A DNA stretch of 64,000 bases from Stenotrophomonas rhizophila (GCF_001704155.1 NZ_CP016294.1:4134653-4198652); one strand, 5' to 3'. Counted from the first letter of the stretch, positions 30,083-40,112 are shown. A program made the numbers and translations. Notes: generated by a model not told the origin, from the letters alone.

Positions 30083-31297
30083 ATGTCCCGTGGCATCCCC
30101 TTGGCCCTGTTGGCGCTTACGCTGGGTGCGTACGCCATCGGCACCACAGAATTCGTCATCGTCGGGCTGATCCCGACCATTGCCGCCGACCTCGGCGTGT
30201 CCCTGCCCTCCGCGGGCCTGCTGGTCTCGCTGTACGCGCTGGGCGTGGCGGTCGGCGCGCCGGTGTTGACCGCACTGACCGGCCGGGTGCCACGCAAGAC
30301 CCTGCTGGTGGCCCTGATGGTGCTGTTTACCCTGGGCAACGTGATCGCCTGGATGGCGCCCAGCTATGGCTCGCTGATCGTGGCGCGGGTGTTGACCGGG
30401 CTGGCACACGGCGTGTTCTTCTCGATCGGCTCGATCATTGCCACCTCGGTGGTGCCGAAGGAAAAGGCGGCCAGTGCGATTGCGATCATGTTCACCGGCC
30501 TGACCGTGGCGCTGGTCACCGGGGTGCCGCTGGGCACGTTCATCGGCCAGCACCTGGGCTGGCGCGCCACCTTCCTGGCAGTGGCGGCGCTGGGCGTGGT
30601 CGCGCTGATCGGCAGCCTGCTGTTCGTGCCGCGCAACCTGCAGCGCAGCGAGCCGGCGACGTTCGGCCAGCAGCTTTCGGTGCTGGCGCAGCCGCGCCTG
30701 CTGCTGGTGTATGCGATCACCGCGCTGGGCTATGGCGGTACGTTCCTGTCCTTTACCTATCTTGCGTCGATCCTGCAGGACGTCACCGGTTTCTCGCCGA
30801 ACGCGGTGAGCGGCGTGTTGCTGGTGTACGGCCTGTCGGTGGCGATCGGCAACCTGTGGGGTGGCCGCCTGGCCGACCGCCGTGGGCCGATTCCGGCGCT
30901 GAAGCTGATCTTCGGGCTGCTGGCGCTGGTGCTGTTCGCGTTGACCTTCACCGCGCACAACACCTGGCTGGTGCTGCTGACGGTGCTGGCACTGGGCGCG
31001 GTGGCGTTCGGCAACGTGCCGGGGCTGCAGGTGTACGTGGTGAAGCAGGCGCAGCGCTTTGCGCCGCAGGCGGCGGATGTGGCCTCTGGCCTGAACATCG
31101 CCGCGTTCAACGTGGGCATCGCAATGGGTGCTTCGCTGGGCGGGCTGGTGGTGGATCACCTGGGCCTGATGCATACGCCGTGGCTGGGCGCGTTGGTGGT
31201 GTTGGGTGCGCTGGGGCTGACCGTGCTGAGCGGACGGCTGGACCGGCGTGACGGGATCGAGGACCGCGCCGAGGGCGTGGTTGTCGCCGCCCATTGA
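30083..31297 (+). CDS. MFS exporter, AraJ/YdhP-like
   Basis: The 404-residue inner-membrane protein has 12 predicted helices and a typical DHA1-group start ([21 protein letters not shown]). The loop 2-3 segment is [11 protein letters not shown], and [14 protein letters not shown] marks the second half. Motifs match sugar/drug efflux permeases of the AraJ and YdhP type. Divergent from the yafC-like regulator and followed 67 bp later by dkgB, it is probably induced together with dkgB. Substrate unknown. Confidence 0.87.
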   Translation: MSRGIPLALLALTLGAYAIGTTEFVIVGLIPTIAADLGVSLPSAGLLVSLYALGVAVGAPVLTALTGRVPRKTLLVALMVLFTLGNVIAWMAPSYGSLIVARVLTGLAHGVFFSIGSIIATSVVPKEKAASAIAIMFTGLTVALVTGVPLGTFIGQHLGWRATFLAVAALGVVALIGSLLFVPRNLQRSEPATFGQQLSVLAQPRLLLVYAITALGYGGTFLSFTYLASILQDVTGFSPNAVSGVLLVYGLSVAIGNLWGGRLADRRGPIPALKLIFGLLALVLFALTFTAHNTWLVLLTVLALGAVAFGNVPGLQVYVVKQAQRFAPQAADVASGLNIAAFNVGIAMGASLGGLVVDHLGLMHTPWLGALVVLGALGLTVLSGRLDRRDGIEDRAEGVVVAAH

Positions 31298-31364
31298 GCC
31301 TTCTCATTTGATTCGTTTAACAGTGCACGGCGTAGCCTGCACTCCCCCACTGAAGGAGTTTTCC

Positions 31365-32168
31365 ATGAGCATTCCCGCATTCGGCCTTGGCACGTTCCGC
31401 CTGAAGGACCAGACCGTCATCGATTCGGTCCGCAACGCACTGGGCGTGGGCTACCGCGCCATCGATACGGCGCAGATCTACGGCAACGAAGCCGAGGTCG
31501 GGCAGGCCATCGCCGAGTCTGGCGTGGCGCGTGAGGACCTGTTCCTGACCACCAAGATCTGGATCGCCAGCTTCCAGCACGATGCGCTGCTGGAGAGCCT
31601 GCGCGAAAGCCTGCGCAAGCTGCGTACCGACCATGTCGACCTGACCCTGATTCATTGGCCGTCGCCGAACGACGCGGTGCCGATGGCCGAATACCTCGGC
31701 GCGCTGGCGCAGGCCAAGGCCGAAGGCCTGACCCGGCAGATCGGCATTTCCAATTTCACCATCGACCTTACCCGCCAGGCGATCGCGATCCTCGGTGCCG
31801 ATGCGATCGCGACCAACCAGATCGAGGTGCATCCGTACCTGCAGAACCGGGCGCTGATTGCGTTCCTGCGCGAGCAGGGCATCCATGTGACGGCCTACAT
31901 GAGCCTGGCCTATGGCGAGGTGCTGAAGGATCCGGTGATCCAGGCCATTGCCGAACGCTACGACGCCACCCCGGCGCAGGTAGCACTGGCCTGGGCGCTG
32001 CAGCAGGGCTTTGCGGTGATTCCGTCCTCGACCAAGCGCGAGAACCTGGCCAGCAACCTGCTCGCGGCGGACCTGCGGTTGAGCGACGAGGACATGGCGC
32101 AGATTGCCACGCTGGATCGTGGACAGCGGCTGGCGAACCCGGAAGGTATCGCGCCGGCGTGGGATTGA
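31365..32168 (+). CDS. dkgB: 2,5-diketo-D-gluconate reductase B / methylglyoxal reductase
   Basis: The 267-residue protein has exactly the length of E. coli DkgB and parallels it from start ([13 protein letters not shown]) to end ([11 protein letters not shown]... EGIAPAWD). The catalytic tetrad is Asp and Tyr in [11 protein letters not shown], Lys in TTKIW, and His in [11 protein letters not shown]. The ATG at 31365 has AAGGAG upstream. DkgB reduces 2,5-diketogluconate and also methylglyoxal with NADPH in the cytoplasm. A 147-bp palindromic element starts 34 bp downstream. Confidence 0.93.
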   Translation: MSIPAFGLGTFRLKDQTVIDSVRNALGVGYRAIDTAQIYGNEAEVGQAIAESGVAREDLFLTTKIWIASFQHDALLESLRESLRKLRTDHVDLTLIHWPSPNDAVPMAEYLGALAQAKAEGLTRQIGISNFTIDLTRQAIAILGADAIATNQIEVHPYLQNRALIAFLREQGIHVTAYMSLAYGEVLKDPVIQAIAERYDATPAQVALAWALQQGFAVIPSSTKRENLASNLLAADLRLSDEDMAQIATLDRGQRLANPEGIAPAWD

Positions 32169-32201
32169 CCTTTCGCTCAGGGGTCGCCGGACGCCTGGGT
32201 T

Positions 32202-32348
32202 GGTAGGGTTGGATCCCGATCAACCGCCGACCACGAGGATCGGCGCGGCGAACGCATGACCTCTGCCGAAGAGCGCTTCTTCGGCCGAGGTCATGCCACA
32301 ACAGAACGTGACACCGATATCGGCGGTGGATTGGGATGCGACCCTACC
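32202..32348. repeat. 147-bp nested palindromic GTAG element, copy 2
   Basis: It has the same plan as 20787-20931: GGTAGGGT/ACCCTACC ends, ACCGCCGA (32223-32230)/TCGGCGGT (32320-32327) arms, and a central stem GCATGACCTC (32254-32263)/GAGGTCATGC (32287-32296) enclosing another hairpin. The right arm contains the TAG stop (32346-32344) of the minus-strand hydrolase gene. Confidence 0.7.
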
Positions 32349-33048
32349 AGCGGGCCAGCAACCACTCACGCATGGCAGCGCTTACTTCCTCGGGCTTTTC
32401 CATTGGCGCGAGGTGGCCGCAATCGGGCAGCACGACCAGGGTTGAGCCGGGTACCAGGGCATGCATCTCCTCGCTGATCGCCAGCGGGGTGATGCGGTCG
32501 TTGGCGCCGCAGATGATGAGTAGCGGGTCACGGTAGCCGGCCAGTACGTCGTGGCCGTCAACGCGATCGAGCGCGCTCTGGCGCAGAAACACCTCTGCGC
32601 CGAGGCGTGCGGTCATGTCACGCACGCGCTGCACCAGCACGTAGTCGTCCAGCCGCGAGGCATCGATGTAGCTGCGCATCAGCTTGTCGCCGAAGCCATG
32701 GAAGGTGCCGGGCAGGCGCACGCTGGAACGCTGCGACTGGCGCTGGGCGGCGCGCTCGGGCGAGTCGGCGTGGATGGAGGTGTCGATCAGCGCCAGCCGC
32801 AGTACCCGCTCCGGGGCCACGCGCAGGATCTGCTGGGCGACAAAGCCACCGAGCGAGAAGCCTGCCAGGGCGAAGCGTTCCGGGGCCTGGGCCAGTACGT
32901 CCTCCACCACCGCCTGCATGGTGTCGCCTCGGGTCTGGTCGCCTACGGTGCAGTCGGCGATATCAGACAGCGCGGCAATCTGCGCGCGCCAGAGTTCGGC
33001 GTCGTTGAGCAGGCCGGGCAGCAGCAACAGCGGTACACGATCGGTCAT
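32344..33048 (-). CDS. Alpha/beta-hydrolase
   Basis: The 234-residue protein starts at MTDRVPLLLLPGLLND; an upstream start at 33132 is less likely. The nucleophile elbow is GFSLGG (Ser about residue 70), an Asp follows in ICGANDRITP, and the catalytic His is in LPDCGHLAPMEKPEEV. All three triad residues are present. Substrate unknown; the LLLLPGLLNDAELW start resembles small carboxylesterases. Its stop codon comes from the palindromic element 3' of it. Confidence 0.85.
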   Translation of the reverse strand: MTDRVPLLLLPGLLNDAELWRAQIAALSDIADCTVGDQTRGDTMQAVVEDVLAQAPERFALAGFSLGGFVAQQILRVAPERVLRLALIDTSIHADSPERAAQRQSQRSSVRLPGTFHGFGDKLMRSYIDASRLDDYVLVQRVRDMTARLGAEVFLRQSALDRVDGHDVLAGYRDPLLIICGANDRITPLAISEEMHALVPGSTLVVLPDCGHLAPMEKPEEVSAAMREWLLARW

Positions 33049-33224
33049 GCCGCTATTGTCCGCGATCCGGGTGGCCATGGAGTGTCGTGTGTGGCCCGGT
33101 GTGTTGCGCGGTAGGAGGTGAGAGCGCCCCATGAAACAGTCACTTGGCGCAGTAGCGTGACTCAGTACCAGTCCGGTACCCGGGGCTGGCTAGGCTCAGG
33201 CACTTCCCTTCCAGTGAGCCCTGC

Positions 33225-33707
33225 ATGGATTCCATTCCCGGTATCACCGCCGCCACGCCAACCCCGGCATCCACCAGTACGCCGAGTCCACCCGCGGCAC
33301 CGGCAAATGCCGGCACGCTGCCGTTGGAAACCATCATGCAGCGGGAGCTGGCCTATTACGAGGTGGTCACCCCTGCGCTGAAACCGGCGGTACAGGACGC
33401 GAACCTGGATACAGGCGAAAAGCGGCTGGCAGCCCTTGGGGACCAGTTGCGCTACATCACCAACCGCTGCACGATCGGGAGCATCACGCTGGAAGCCTTC
33501 ATCAAGCAGTACCCAGACGTGCTGAAGCGCGGCCAGGAGTTGATGGCTGCGTTGCCGACGCCGGATGATGCGAAGTTCATTTTTGGCTCACTGGCCTATC
33601 AGACGATGCTGACCAACGCTGCCTTCCCGGATGACCGCTTGGGACCCATACCCCGCGAGCACTCGGCATTGTTCCTGATGCAGGCAACGGACCGGCCGGC
33701 AGAGTGA
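33225..33707 (+). CDS. Hypothetical protein
   Basis: The 160-residue protein has a Pro/Thr/Ala-rich N-terminus (residues 5-30, probably disordered) and a helical remainder with no known motif. No signal peptide or membrane segment is seen. It is convergent with the pat-like gene, which ends 17 bp away. Confidence 0.55.
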   Translation: MDSIPGITAATPTPASTSTPSPPAAPANAGTLPLETIMQRELAYYEVVTPALKPAVQDANLDTGEKRLAALGDQLRYITNRCTIGSITLEAFIKQYPDVLKRGQELMAALPTPDDAKFIFGSLAYQTMLTNAAFPDDRLGPIPREHSALFLMQATDRPAE

Positions 33708-33724
33708 CAGGCGCCGGTGTTCAC

Positions 33725-36454
33725 TCAGTGGGTGACACCTTCGGGCGGTAACGCGACGTTGGCGTCCTGCACCGGCAGGGTCACCACCATGACCGTGGAG
33801 TCGTCGGGATCGAGCTTCGTCTTGAAGCCCAGGCTCTGGCACATCGCCAGCATGGTGCTGTTCTCGCGCAGCACCTGGCCCTCAACGATGTTCAGGCCCA
33901 GCCACTGCGCGTATTCGATCATGATGGTCATCAGGCGCCAGCCGATGCCATGGCCCTTGAGGTCGGAGCGGATCAGGATGCCGTACTCGCCGCGATCGTA
34001 ATCCGCATCCGCATGCAGGCGCACCGCGCCGAGCATGTCGCCACTGCGCGGGTCGATCGCCACCAGCGCGATGGAACGGGCGTAGTCGAGCTGGGTCAGG
34101 CGCGCGATGAATTCGTGGCTGAAATGCTTCACGGACTGGAAGAAGCGCAGGCGCAGGTCGTCGTCGGTGACGCGGGCGAAGAAGGCGCGGAACAGCGCGT
34201 CGTCTTCCGGTCGCACCGGGCGTACGAACGCGGGCGCGCCGTCGGACAAGGTGATGGTGCGCTCCCACTCCTTCGGGTATGGGAACACCGCGAACCGCGG
34301 ATGGCCACGTCCCTTGTGCAGCTTGCGCGAGGGCGCGATGGCCACGCGCGCGTCCAGTGCGATGACGCCGTCGCGGTCGGCCAGCAGCGGGTTGATGTCC
34401 AGCGTGCGCACTTCGGGAATGTCGGCGGCCAGCTGGGCCAGCTTGACCAGGATCAGCGCGACGGCGCGTTCGTCTGCCGCCGGGACATCGCGGTAGGCCT
34501 TGAGGATGCGCGACACGCGGGTGCGGCCGATCAGCTCATGGGCCAGGCGCAGGTCCAGCGGCGGCAGCGCCAGCGCCTTGTCGTCGATGACTTCCACGGC
34601 GGTGCCGCCACGGCCGAACACCACCACCGGGCCGAACGTCGGGTCGTCGGCGATGCCGGCAATCAATTCGCGCGCCTTTGGCCGCACGATGGTGGGCTGC
34701 ACCAGCACGCCGTCGATGCGCGCGTTGGGGCGCATCTCATGGGCGCGGGCGAGGATGGAGCTGGCGGCGGCCTGCACGGACTGCAGGGTGCCCAGGTTGA
34801 GGCGCACGCCATCGACATCGGATTTGTGCGGGATGTCGGCCGAGAACACCTTTACCGCCACCGTAGCGCCCTGCTCCAGCAGCGGCTGGGCCAGGTCCAT
34901 GGCTTCGTGCGGGTCGCGCGCCTGCATCACCGGCGCGGAGGGAATGCCGTAGGCCGAGAGCAGCTGGTGGGTGGCGATGGGGTCCAGCCACTGCTGGCCG
35001 GCGGCGAGCGCGGCCTCGACGATGGCGCGCGCGGCGGCGGTATCCACCACGAAATCCTGCGGCAGGCTGGGCGGGGTCTCCATCAGCGCCGCCTGCGCAT
35101 CGCGGTAGCGCACCAGGTGCTGGAAGCCGCGCACGGCTTCGGCCTCGGTCGGGTAGGTCGGTACGCGGGCGGCGTTGAGGGTGGCGGTGGCACGGTCGTC
35201 GTTGCCCAGCCACACCGCGAACACCGGCTTGTCGCGATGGTGGCGCGGGCGCAGGCCGAGGGTGCGGGTAAGTGCCTGCGCGGCGTCTGCCGATGAGGTG
35301 AACGCGGTGGGCACGTTGACCACCAGCACGGCATCGTTGCCGCTGTCGGACATCAGCGCGTCGATGGCGGCGGCGTAGCGGTCACCGTCTGCGTCGACCA
35401 CGATGTCGACCGGATTGCTGCGCGACCAGCCTTCGGGCAAGACGGCATCCAGCTCGGCGATGGTGCCGGGCGAAAGCTCGGCCAGGCTGCCGCGCAGGGC
35501 CAGCAGCTGGTCCACGGCCAGCCGCCCTACCCCGCCGCCGTTGCTGAGGATGGCCAGCCGGCGGCCCGGGAAGGTGCCGAGGCGGCCGAGCGTTTCGGCA
35601 GCGGTGAACAGCTCATCCAGCGCGCTCACCCGCAGCAGGCCGGCGCGGTTGAACGCGGCGCCATACACCGCGTCGGAGCTGGCCAGCGCCTGCACGTGGG
35701 TGTCGCCATCGGGATCGATGCGGATGTGGCGGCCGGATTTGACCACCACCACCGGCTTGGCACGCGCGGCGGCGCGCGCGGCGGACATGAACTTGCGCGC
35801 GTCGCGGATGTGTTCGACGTAGAGCAGGATGGCGCGGGTGCGGTAATCGGTGGCGAAGTAGTCGAGCAGGTCGCCGAAGTCGACGTCCAGTGCGTCGCCC
35901 AGCGAGACCACGGCGGAAAAGCCGACCGATCGCGCCACGCCCCATTCGACCAGCGCTGCGGCAATGGCGCTGGATTCGGAGATCAGCGCGAGGTCGCCCG
36001 CCTGCGGGAAGTGCGCGGCGATGCTGGCATTGAGCCGTGCATGCGGGGCGATCACGCCCAGGCAATGCGGGCCGAGGATGCGCAGGCCCTTGGGCCGTGC
36101 CGCCGCTTCAACCTGCTCGCTGAGCGAACCCGGGCCGTGGCCGAGGTTGGCGGTGAGGATGATGGCCGCGGCCACGCCGCGTTCGGCGGCGGTGGCCACC
36201 ACCTGCGGCACGATACTGGCCGGGGCGGTGATGACGACGAGTTCGGGCACCCAGTCGAGGTCCTTCAGCCGCTTGACCGTGCTGATGCCGTCGATTTCGC
36301 CGTAGCGCGGATTGATCCAGGCGACCTTGCCGGGAAAGCCGGTGGCGCGCAGGTTGCGCATGACCGCGCGGCCGGCGGAACGCTCGCGCGGGCTGCCGCC
36401 GACGACGGCCACCGACTGCGGGCGGAATACGGATTGCAGGTGGTAGGTGCTCAT
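33725..36454 (-). CDS. pat: Pat-type protein lysine acetyltransferase (NDP-forming acyl-CoA synthetase fused to GNAT)
   Basis: The 909-residue protein has a CoA-binding/ligase region like ADP-forming acyl-CoA synthetases (residues about 1-690) and a C-terminal GNAT domain (about 720-890). These parts start with VAVVGGSPRER and end in DRGEYGILIRSDLKGHGIGW, where the last run is the acetyl-CoA pyrophosphate loop. This is the layout of Salmonella Pat/E. coli YfiQ (PatZ), which acetylates and silences acetyl-CoA synthetase. The THVQALASSDAVY segment keeps a His (about 253) where active ADP-forming synthetases have their phospho-histidine (SHTGALAGSD type). ATP-grasp motifs (VKVFSADIPHKSDVDGV) are present. 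Confidence 0.88.
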   Translation of the reverse strand: MSTYHLQSVFRPQSVAVVGGSPRERSAGRAVMRNLRATGFPGKVAWINPRYGEIDGISTVKRLKDLDWVPELVVITAPASIVPQVVATAAERGVAAAIILTANLGHGPGSLSEQVEAAARPKGLRILGPHCLGVIAPHARLNASIAAHFPQAGDLALISESSAIAAALVEWGVARSVGFSAVVSLGDALDVDFGDLLDYFATDYRTRAILLYVEHIRDARKFMSAARAAARAKPVVVVKSGRHIRIDPDGDTHVQALASSDAVYGAAFNRAGLLRVSALDELFTAAETLGRLGTFPGRRLAILSNGGGVGRLAVDQLLALRGSLAELSPGTIAELDAVLPEGWSRSNPVDIVVDADGDRYAAAIDALMSDSGNDAVLVVNVPTAFTSSADAAQALTRTLGLRPRHHRDKPVFAVWLGNDDRATATLNAARVPTYPTEAEAVRGFQHLVRYRDAQAALMETPPSLPQDFVVDTAAARAIVEAALAAGQQWLDPIATHQLLSAYGIPSAPVMQARDPHEAMDLAQPLLEQGATVAVKVFSADIPHKSDVDGVRLNLGTLQSVQAAASSILARAHEMRPNARIDGVLVQPTIVRPKARELIAGIADDPTFGPVVVFGRGGTAVEVIDDKALALPPLDLRLAHELIGRTRVSRILKAYRDVPAADERAVALILVKLAQLAADIPEVRTLDINPLLADRDGVIALDARVAIAPSRKLHKGRGHPRFAVFPYPKEWERTITLSDGAPAFVRPVRPEDDALFRAFFARVTDDDLRLRFFQSVKHFSHEFIARLTQLDYARSIALVAIDPRSGDMLGAVRLHADADYDRGEYGILIRSDLKGHGIGWRLMTIMIEYAQWLGLNIVEGQVLRENSTMLAMCQSLGFKTKLDPDDSTVMVVTLPVQDANVALPPEGVTH

Positions 36455-36546
36455 GGGGTCGAACAGTCACCGGGACACGTGGTGACACGGTACACGGCTG
36501 GCGGTCGCGTTGGGATGATCTGGCGCAAGGATCGGCTGCCGCCGCA

Positions 36547-36572
36547 TCGCCACGCCGCACGCGGCGTGGCGA
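36547..36572 (-). terminator. Strong hairpin downstream of mgtE
   Basis: TCGCCACGCCGC and GCGGCGTGGCGA form a 12-bp perfect inverted repeat 10 nt past the mgtE stop codon. There is no T-tract. Confidence 0.55.
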
Positions 36573-36582
36573 CATGGTGCGG

Positions 36583-37953
36583 TTACAGCAGCGTGCCGCG
36601 CAGGATCATCGCAGCGATGCTGAAGTAGATCACCAGGCCGGTGACGTCGACCAGGGTGGCCACGAACGGTGCCGAGGCGCTGGCCGGGTCGAAGCCCAGG
36701 CGCTTGAGGATGAAGGGCAGCATCGAGCCGGACAGCGAGCCGAACGTGACGATGCCGACCAACGCTGCACCGATGGTGAGCGCCAGCAGCTGCCAGTGCT
36801 CGCCGTAGTCGTGCAGGCCGAGCAGCTGCCAGGACACGATGCGGATGATCGCCAGCACGCCGAGGATGGCACCCAGGGTGATGCCGGTAGGCACTTCGCG
36901 CAGCGCCACCTTCCACCAGTCGCGCAGGCGCAGTTCGCGCAGGGCCAGACTGCGGATCAGCAGCGAGGTGGCCTGCGAGCCGGAATTGCCGCCGGAGCTC
37001 ATGATCAGCGGAATGAACAGCGTGAGCACCACGGCGCGGGCCAGCTCGTCCTCGTAATGCTGCATGGCGCTGGCGGTGAGCATTTCGCCGAGGAACAGCA
37101 CGCTGAGCCAGCCGGCGCGCTTGCGCAGCATCTCGAAGAAGCCGATCTGCATGTACGGCTTTTCCAGCGCTTCCATGCCGCCGAACTTGTGCGCGTCCTC
37201 GGTGGATTCTTCGATCAGCGCATCCAGGATGTCATCCACGGTGACGATGCCCAGCACCTGCTGGCGCGCATCGACCACGGGAATGGCGAGCAGGTCGTGG
37301 CGACGGATCAGCTGAGCCACTTCTTCCTGGTCGAGCATGGCATCGACGGTCACCGGCGGATTGACCTGGGCCACCTCCAGGATCGGCTCGTCCGGCAGGC
37401 CGGTGATCAGCCGGCGCATGGTGACCACCTGCTGCAGGGCCTGGGTGACCGGGTCCAGCACGTAGATGGCGTACACGGTCTCGCGGGTGCGCTCGACTTC
37501 GCGGATGTGCTGCAGGGTGCGGCCCACGGTCCAGTCGGCGGGCACGCTGACGAATTCGGTGGTCATCAGCGCGCCGGCGGTGTGCGCCGGGTAGCTGAGC
37601 AGCTGCTGGATGGCCTGGCGCGAATCGGCGCTGAGCAATGGGATCAGGCGCGCGCGTTCGTCCTCGTCCAGCTCATGGACGATGTCGGTGGCACGGTCGT
37701 CGGCCATCAGGCCCAGCAGCGCGGCGGCCTTGGCCACCGGCAGCGCGGCCACGAGGTCACCGCTGCGGGTGAGCTCGGGCTGTTCGAGCATTTTCACCGC
37801 GCGCGGCAACGGCAACGCGGCCAGGGTGTCGGCGGCGCGCGGCAGGGCCAGGGTGTTGAGGTATTCCACCGCGTCGGCGGTGTTGAAGTCCTGCAGGGGT
37901 GCGCTCAGGGCGGCGGCATCCGCCACCGGGCGCAGGAGGTCTTTCTGGTTCAT
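36583..37953 (-). CDS. mgtE: Magnesium transporter MgtE
   Basis: The 456-residue protein has an MgtE N-domain (about residues 25-130), a CBS pair (about 135-260; HTAGALMTTEFVSVPADWTV and DLLAIPVVDARQQVLGIVTVDDILD), a linking helix, and five C-terminal membrane helices with the pore signature SSGGNSGSQA (about 330-339) and LVDVTGLVIYF. CBS and N-domains sense cytoplasmic Mg2+ and gate the channel. The gene is monocistronic with a 3' hairpin and a structured leader (37982-38036) that may add regulation. Confidence 0.95.
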   Translation of the reverse strand: MNQKDLLRPVADAAALSAPLQDFNTADAVEYLNTLALPRAADTLAALPLPRAVKMLEQPELTRSGDLVAALPVAKAAALLGLMADDRATDIVHELDEDERARLIPLLSADSRQAIQQLLSYPAHTAGALMTTEFVSVPADWTVGRTLQHIREVERTRETVYAIYVLDPVTQALQQVVTMRRLITGLPDEPILEVAQVNPPVTVDAMLDQEEVAQLIRRHDLLAIPVVDARQQVLGIVTVDDILDALIEESTEDAHKFGGMEALEKPYMQIGFFEMLRKRAGWLSVLFLGEMLTASAMQHYEDELARAVVLTLFIPLIMSSGGNSGSQATSLLIRSLALRELRLRDWWKVALREVPTGITLGAILGVLAIIRIVSWQLLGLHDYGEHWQLLALTIGAALVGIVTFGSLSGSMLPFILKRLGFDPASASAPFVATLVDVTGLVIYFSIAAMILRGTLL

Positions 37954-37981
37954 GGGGTTCGCCTTGTGGATCGCGATCGCG

Positions 37982-38036
37982 CGACGCCAACGCTGGCGAA
38001 CCGTCCCGTGTCAGGCGGTGGCCATCGCTGGCGTCG
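37982..38036 (-). promoter_or_regulatory. Structured leader upstream of mgtE
   Basis: CGACGCCAACG and CGCTGGCGTCG (11-nt arms, one mismatch) enclose 33 nt and sit about 29 nt upstream of the mgtE start codon. The 307-bp gap between mgtE and the Kef gene (37954-38260) has no other gene and would hold both promoters. Known Mg2+ riboswitches (M-box, mgtA leader) are not recognisable. Confidence 0.4.
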
Positions 38037-38260
38037 AGCAAGGTCGACTTCTACTGTCGCTGGACATGGGTGTGGACTCCGGAAGGGTTTCGCTGGGCGC
38101 ACCGTGCTGGCGCGGTCAGCGGGCGGCAGTCTGGACCCGCACGCAGACCGGGTCAACCCCTTGCGGGCCCTCGTTCGGGCCCGGTTGAAGGTCATTGACG
38201 CGCGGGGCCGCATAATAGACCGCCGGCGACAGGCCGATGATGCGATGCGCAGGTTTCCCC

Positions 38261-40063
38261 ATGCATAGCGGTGCGCTGGTCCTGGCCCTGGTGCTGCTGC
38301 TGGCCGCGGTGATCGCGGTGCCGGTATTCAAGAAGCTCGGGCTGGGTGCCGTGCTGGGCTACCTGGCAGCGGGCGTGGTGCTCGGACCTGACGGGCTGGG
38401 CTTCGTGCAGGATGCCGACCGGATCCTCGGCGCGGCCGAGATCGGCGTGGTGATGCTGCTGTTCGTGATCGGGCTGGAGCTGTCGCCCACGCGGCTGAAG
38501 GTGATGCGGCGCTCGGTGTTCGGCGCCGGCACCGCGCAGGTGGCGCTGAGCGCGCTGGTGCTGGGCAGCCTGCTGATGCTGGACCACTTCCACTGGAAGG
38601 GAGCGCTGATCGTGGGCATCGCGCTGGCGCTGTCGTCCACTGCCGTGGGCCTGCAGCTGCTATCCGAACACAAGGGGCTCAACACGGATTACGGCCGGCT
38701 GGGCTTTGCCATCCTGCTGTTCCAGGACCTGATCGCGATTCCGCTGCTGGCGGCGATTCCGCTGCTGGGCGGGGCGCGCAATGAAACCCTGCAGTGGAAC
38801 GACGTGGCGGTGGCGCTGGGCGCGCTGGCGGTGGTGATCCTGTGCGGGCGGCCGGTGCTGCGCTGGCTGTTCAACACCGTGGCGCGTACGCGCAGCCCGG
38901 AGGTGTTCACCGCGATGGCGCTGCTGGTGGTGCTGGGCACGGCGTGGTTCATGCAGACGGTGGGCCTCAGCCCCAGCCTGGGCGCATTCCTGGCCGGCGT
39001 GCTGCTCTCGGATTCGGAATTCCGGCACGAACTGGAATCGCAGATCGAGCCGTTCAAGGGATTGCTGCTGGGCCTGTTCTTCATCGCTGTGGGCATGGGC
39101 ATCGACCTGGACCGGGTGGTGGCCGAGCCGTGGGCGATCGCGATCGGGGTGGCGGTGCTGCTGGTGGTGAAGTTCAGCCTGCTGTTCGGCATCGGCAAGC
39201 TGGCCAGGCTGAGCACGCGGCACGCGCTGCTGCTCGGCAGCGTGCTGTGGCTGGGCGGTGAATTCGCGTTCGTGGTGTTCAACGAAGCGCAGCGCGCGAA
39301 CCTGCTGGGCAATGCCAACCACGACCGGCTGGTGGCGATCGTAGGCCTGTCGATGGCGCTCACGCCGCTGCTGTTGATCGCGTTGCTGCGCCTGCTGGGT
39401 CGCGAACACGAGGTGGCGCGCGACAGGCCCGCGGCCGACACCATTGACAACGGCGGCACCGAACCCAGCGTGATGATCGCTGGCATGGGCCGCTTCGGCC
39501 AGGTGGTGGCACGCCTGCTGACCGCACAGAAAATCCCGTTCGTGGCGCTGGAAGCGAACCCGGACACGGTGTCGGACCTGCGCCGCTTCGGCAACAAGCT
39601 GTACTACGGCGATCCGACCCGGCCGGAGATGCTGCGCGCGGCCGGCGGCGAGCATGTGCGGGTCTACGTGATCACGCTGGACGACCCGGAAGCGAACATG
39701 CGCGCCACGCGGCTGATCCGGCGCCTGTACCCGGACGCGGTGGTGCTGGCCCGCGCACGCAACCGCCAGCACGCATGGAGGCTGATGGACATGTCGGCCG
39801 AACCGTTCCGCGAGGTGTTCGGCAGCAGCCTGGACATGAGCGAGCGGGTGCTGACCGCGTTGGGCCTTCCGACAGAAACGGCACGCGACCATGTGCAGCG
39901 TTTCCGCGAGCACGATGAAAAACTGCTGCGCGACCAGTACCTGGTCTACGACGACGATGCCGCGGTCATGCAGACCTCGCGCGATGCGAGGGCGGATTTG
40001 ATGCGCCTGTTCGAAGCCGATGCACAACGCGATGAAAAGCCAGACAACCAACGCGACAATTGA
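38261..40063 (+). CDS. Kef-type K+/H+ antiporter with RCK domain
   Basis: From MHSGALVLALVLLL (38261; an ATG eight codons upstream is an alternative) the protein has 600 residues. About 12 membrane helices form the CPA2 antiporter domain (key stretch LLFQDLIAIPLL, with Asp-containing helix, and SPSLGAFLAGVLLSDSEFRHELE, shared with KefB/KefC). A C-terminal RCK_N domain starts at IAGMGRFGQVVARLL (about 412). KefB/C export K+ during electrophile stress with glutathione control. An ancillary KefF/G gene is not next to it, so ligand control may differ. Confidence 0.88.
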   Translation: MHSGALVLALVLLLAAVIAVPVFKKLGLGAVLGYLAAGVVLGPDGLGFVQDADRILGAAEIGVVMLLFVIGLELSPTRLKVMRRSVFGAGTAQVALSALVLGSLLMLDHFHWKGALIVGIALALSSTAVGLQLLSEHKGLNTDYGRLGFAILLFQDLIAIPLLAAIPLLGGARNETLQWNDVAVALGALAVVILCGRPVLRWLFNTVARTRSPEVFTAMALLVVLGTAWFMQTVGLSPSLGAFLAGVLLSDSEFRHELESQIEPFKGLLLGLFFIAVGMGIDLDRVVAEPWAIAIGVAVLLVVKFSLLFGIGKLARLSTRHALLLGSVLWLGGEFAFVVFNEAQRANLLGNANHDRLVAIVGLSMALTPLLLIALLRLLGREHEVARDRPAADTIDNGGTEPSVMIAGMGRFGQVVARLLTAQKIPFVALEANPDTVSDLRRFGNKLYYGDPTRPEMLRAAGGEHVRVYVITLDDPEANMRATRLIRRLYPDAVVLARARNRQHAWRLMDMSAEPFREVFGSSLDMSERVLTALGLPTETARDHVQRFREHDEKLLRDQYLVYDDDAAVMQTSRDARADLMRLFEADAQRDEKPDNQRDN

Positions 40064-40112
40064 ACGGAACCGATCGGACGTATCCAGCTCCCCCATCGTT
40101 CGCCAGCAACTC

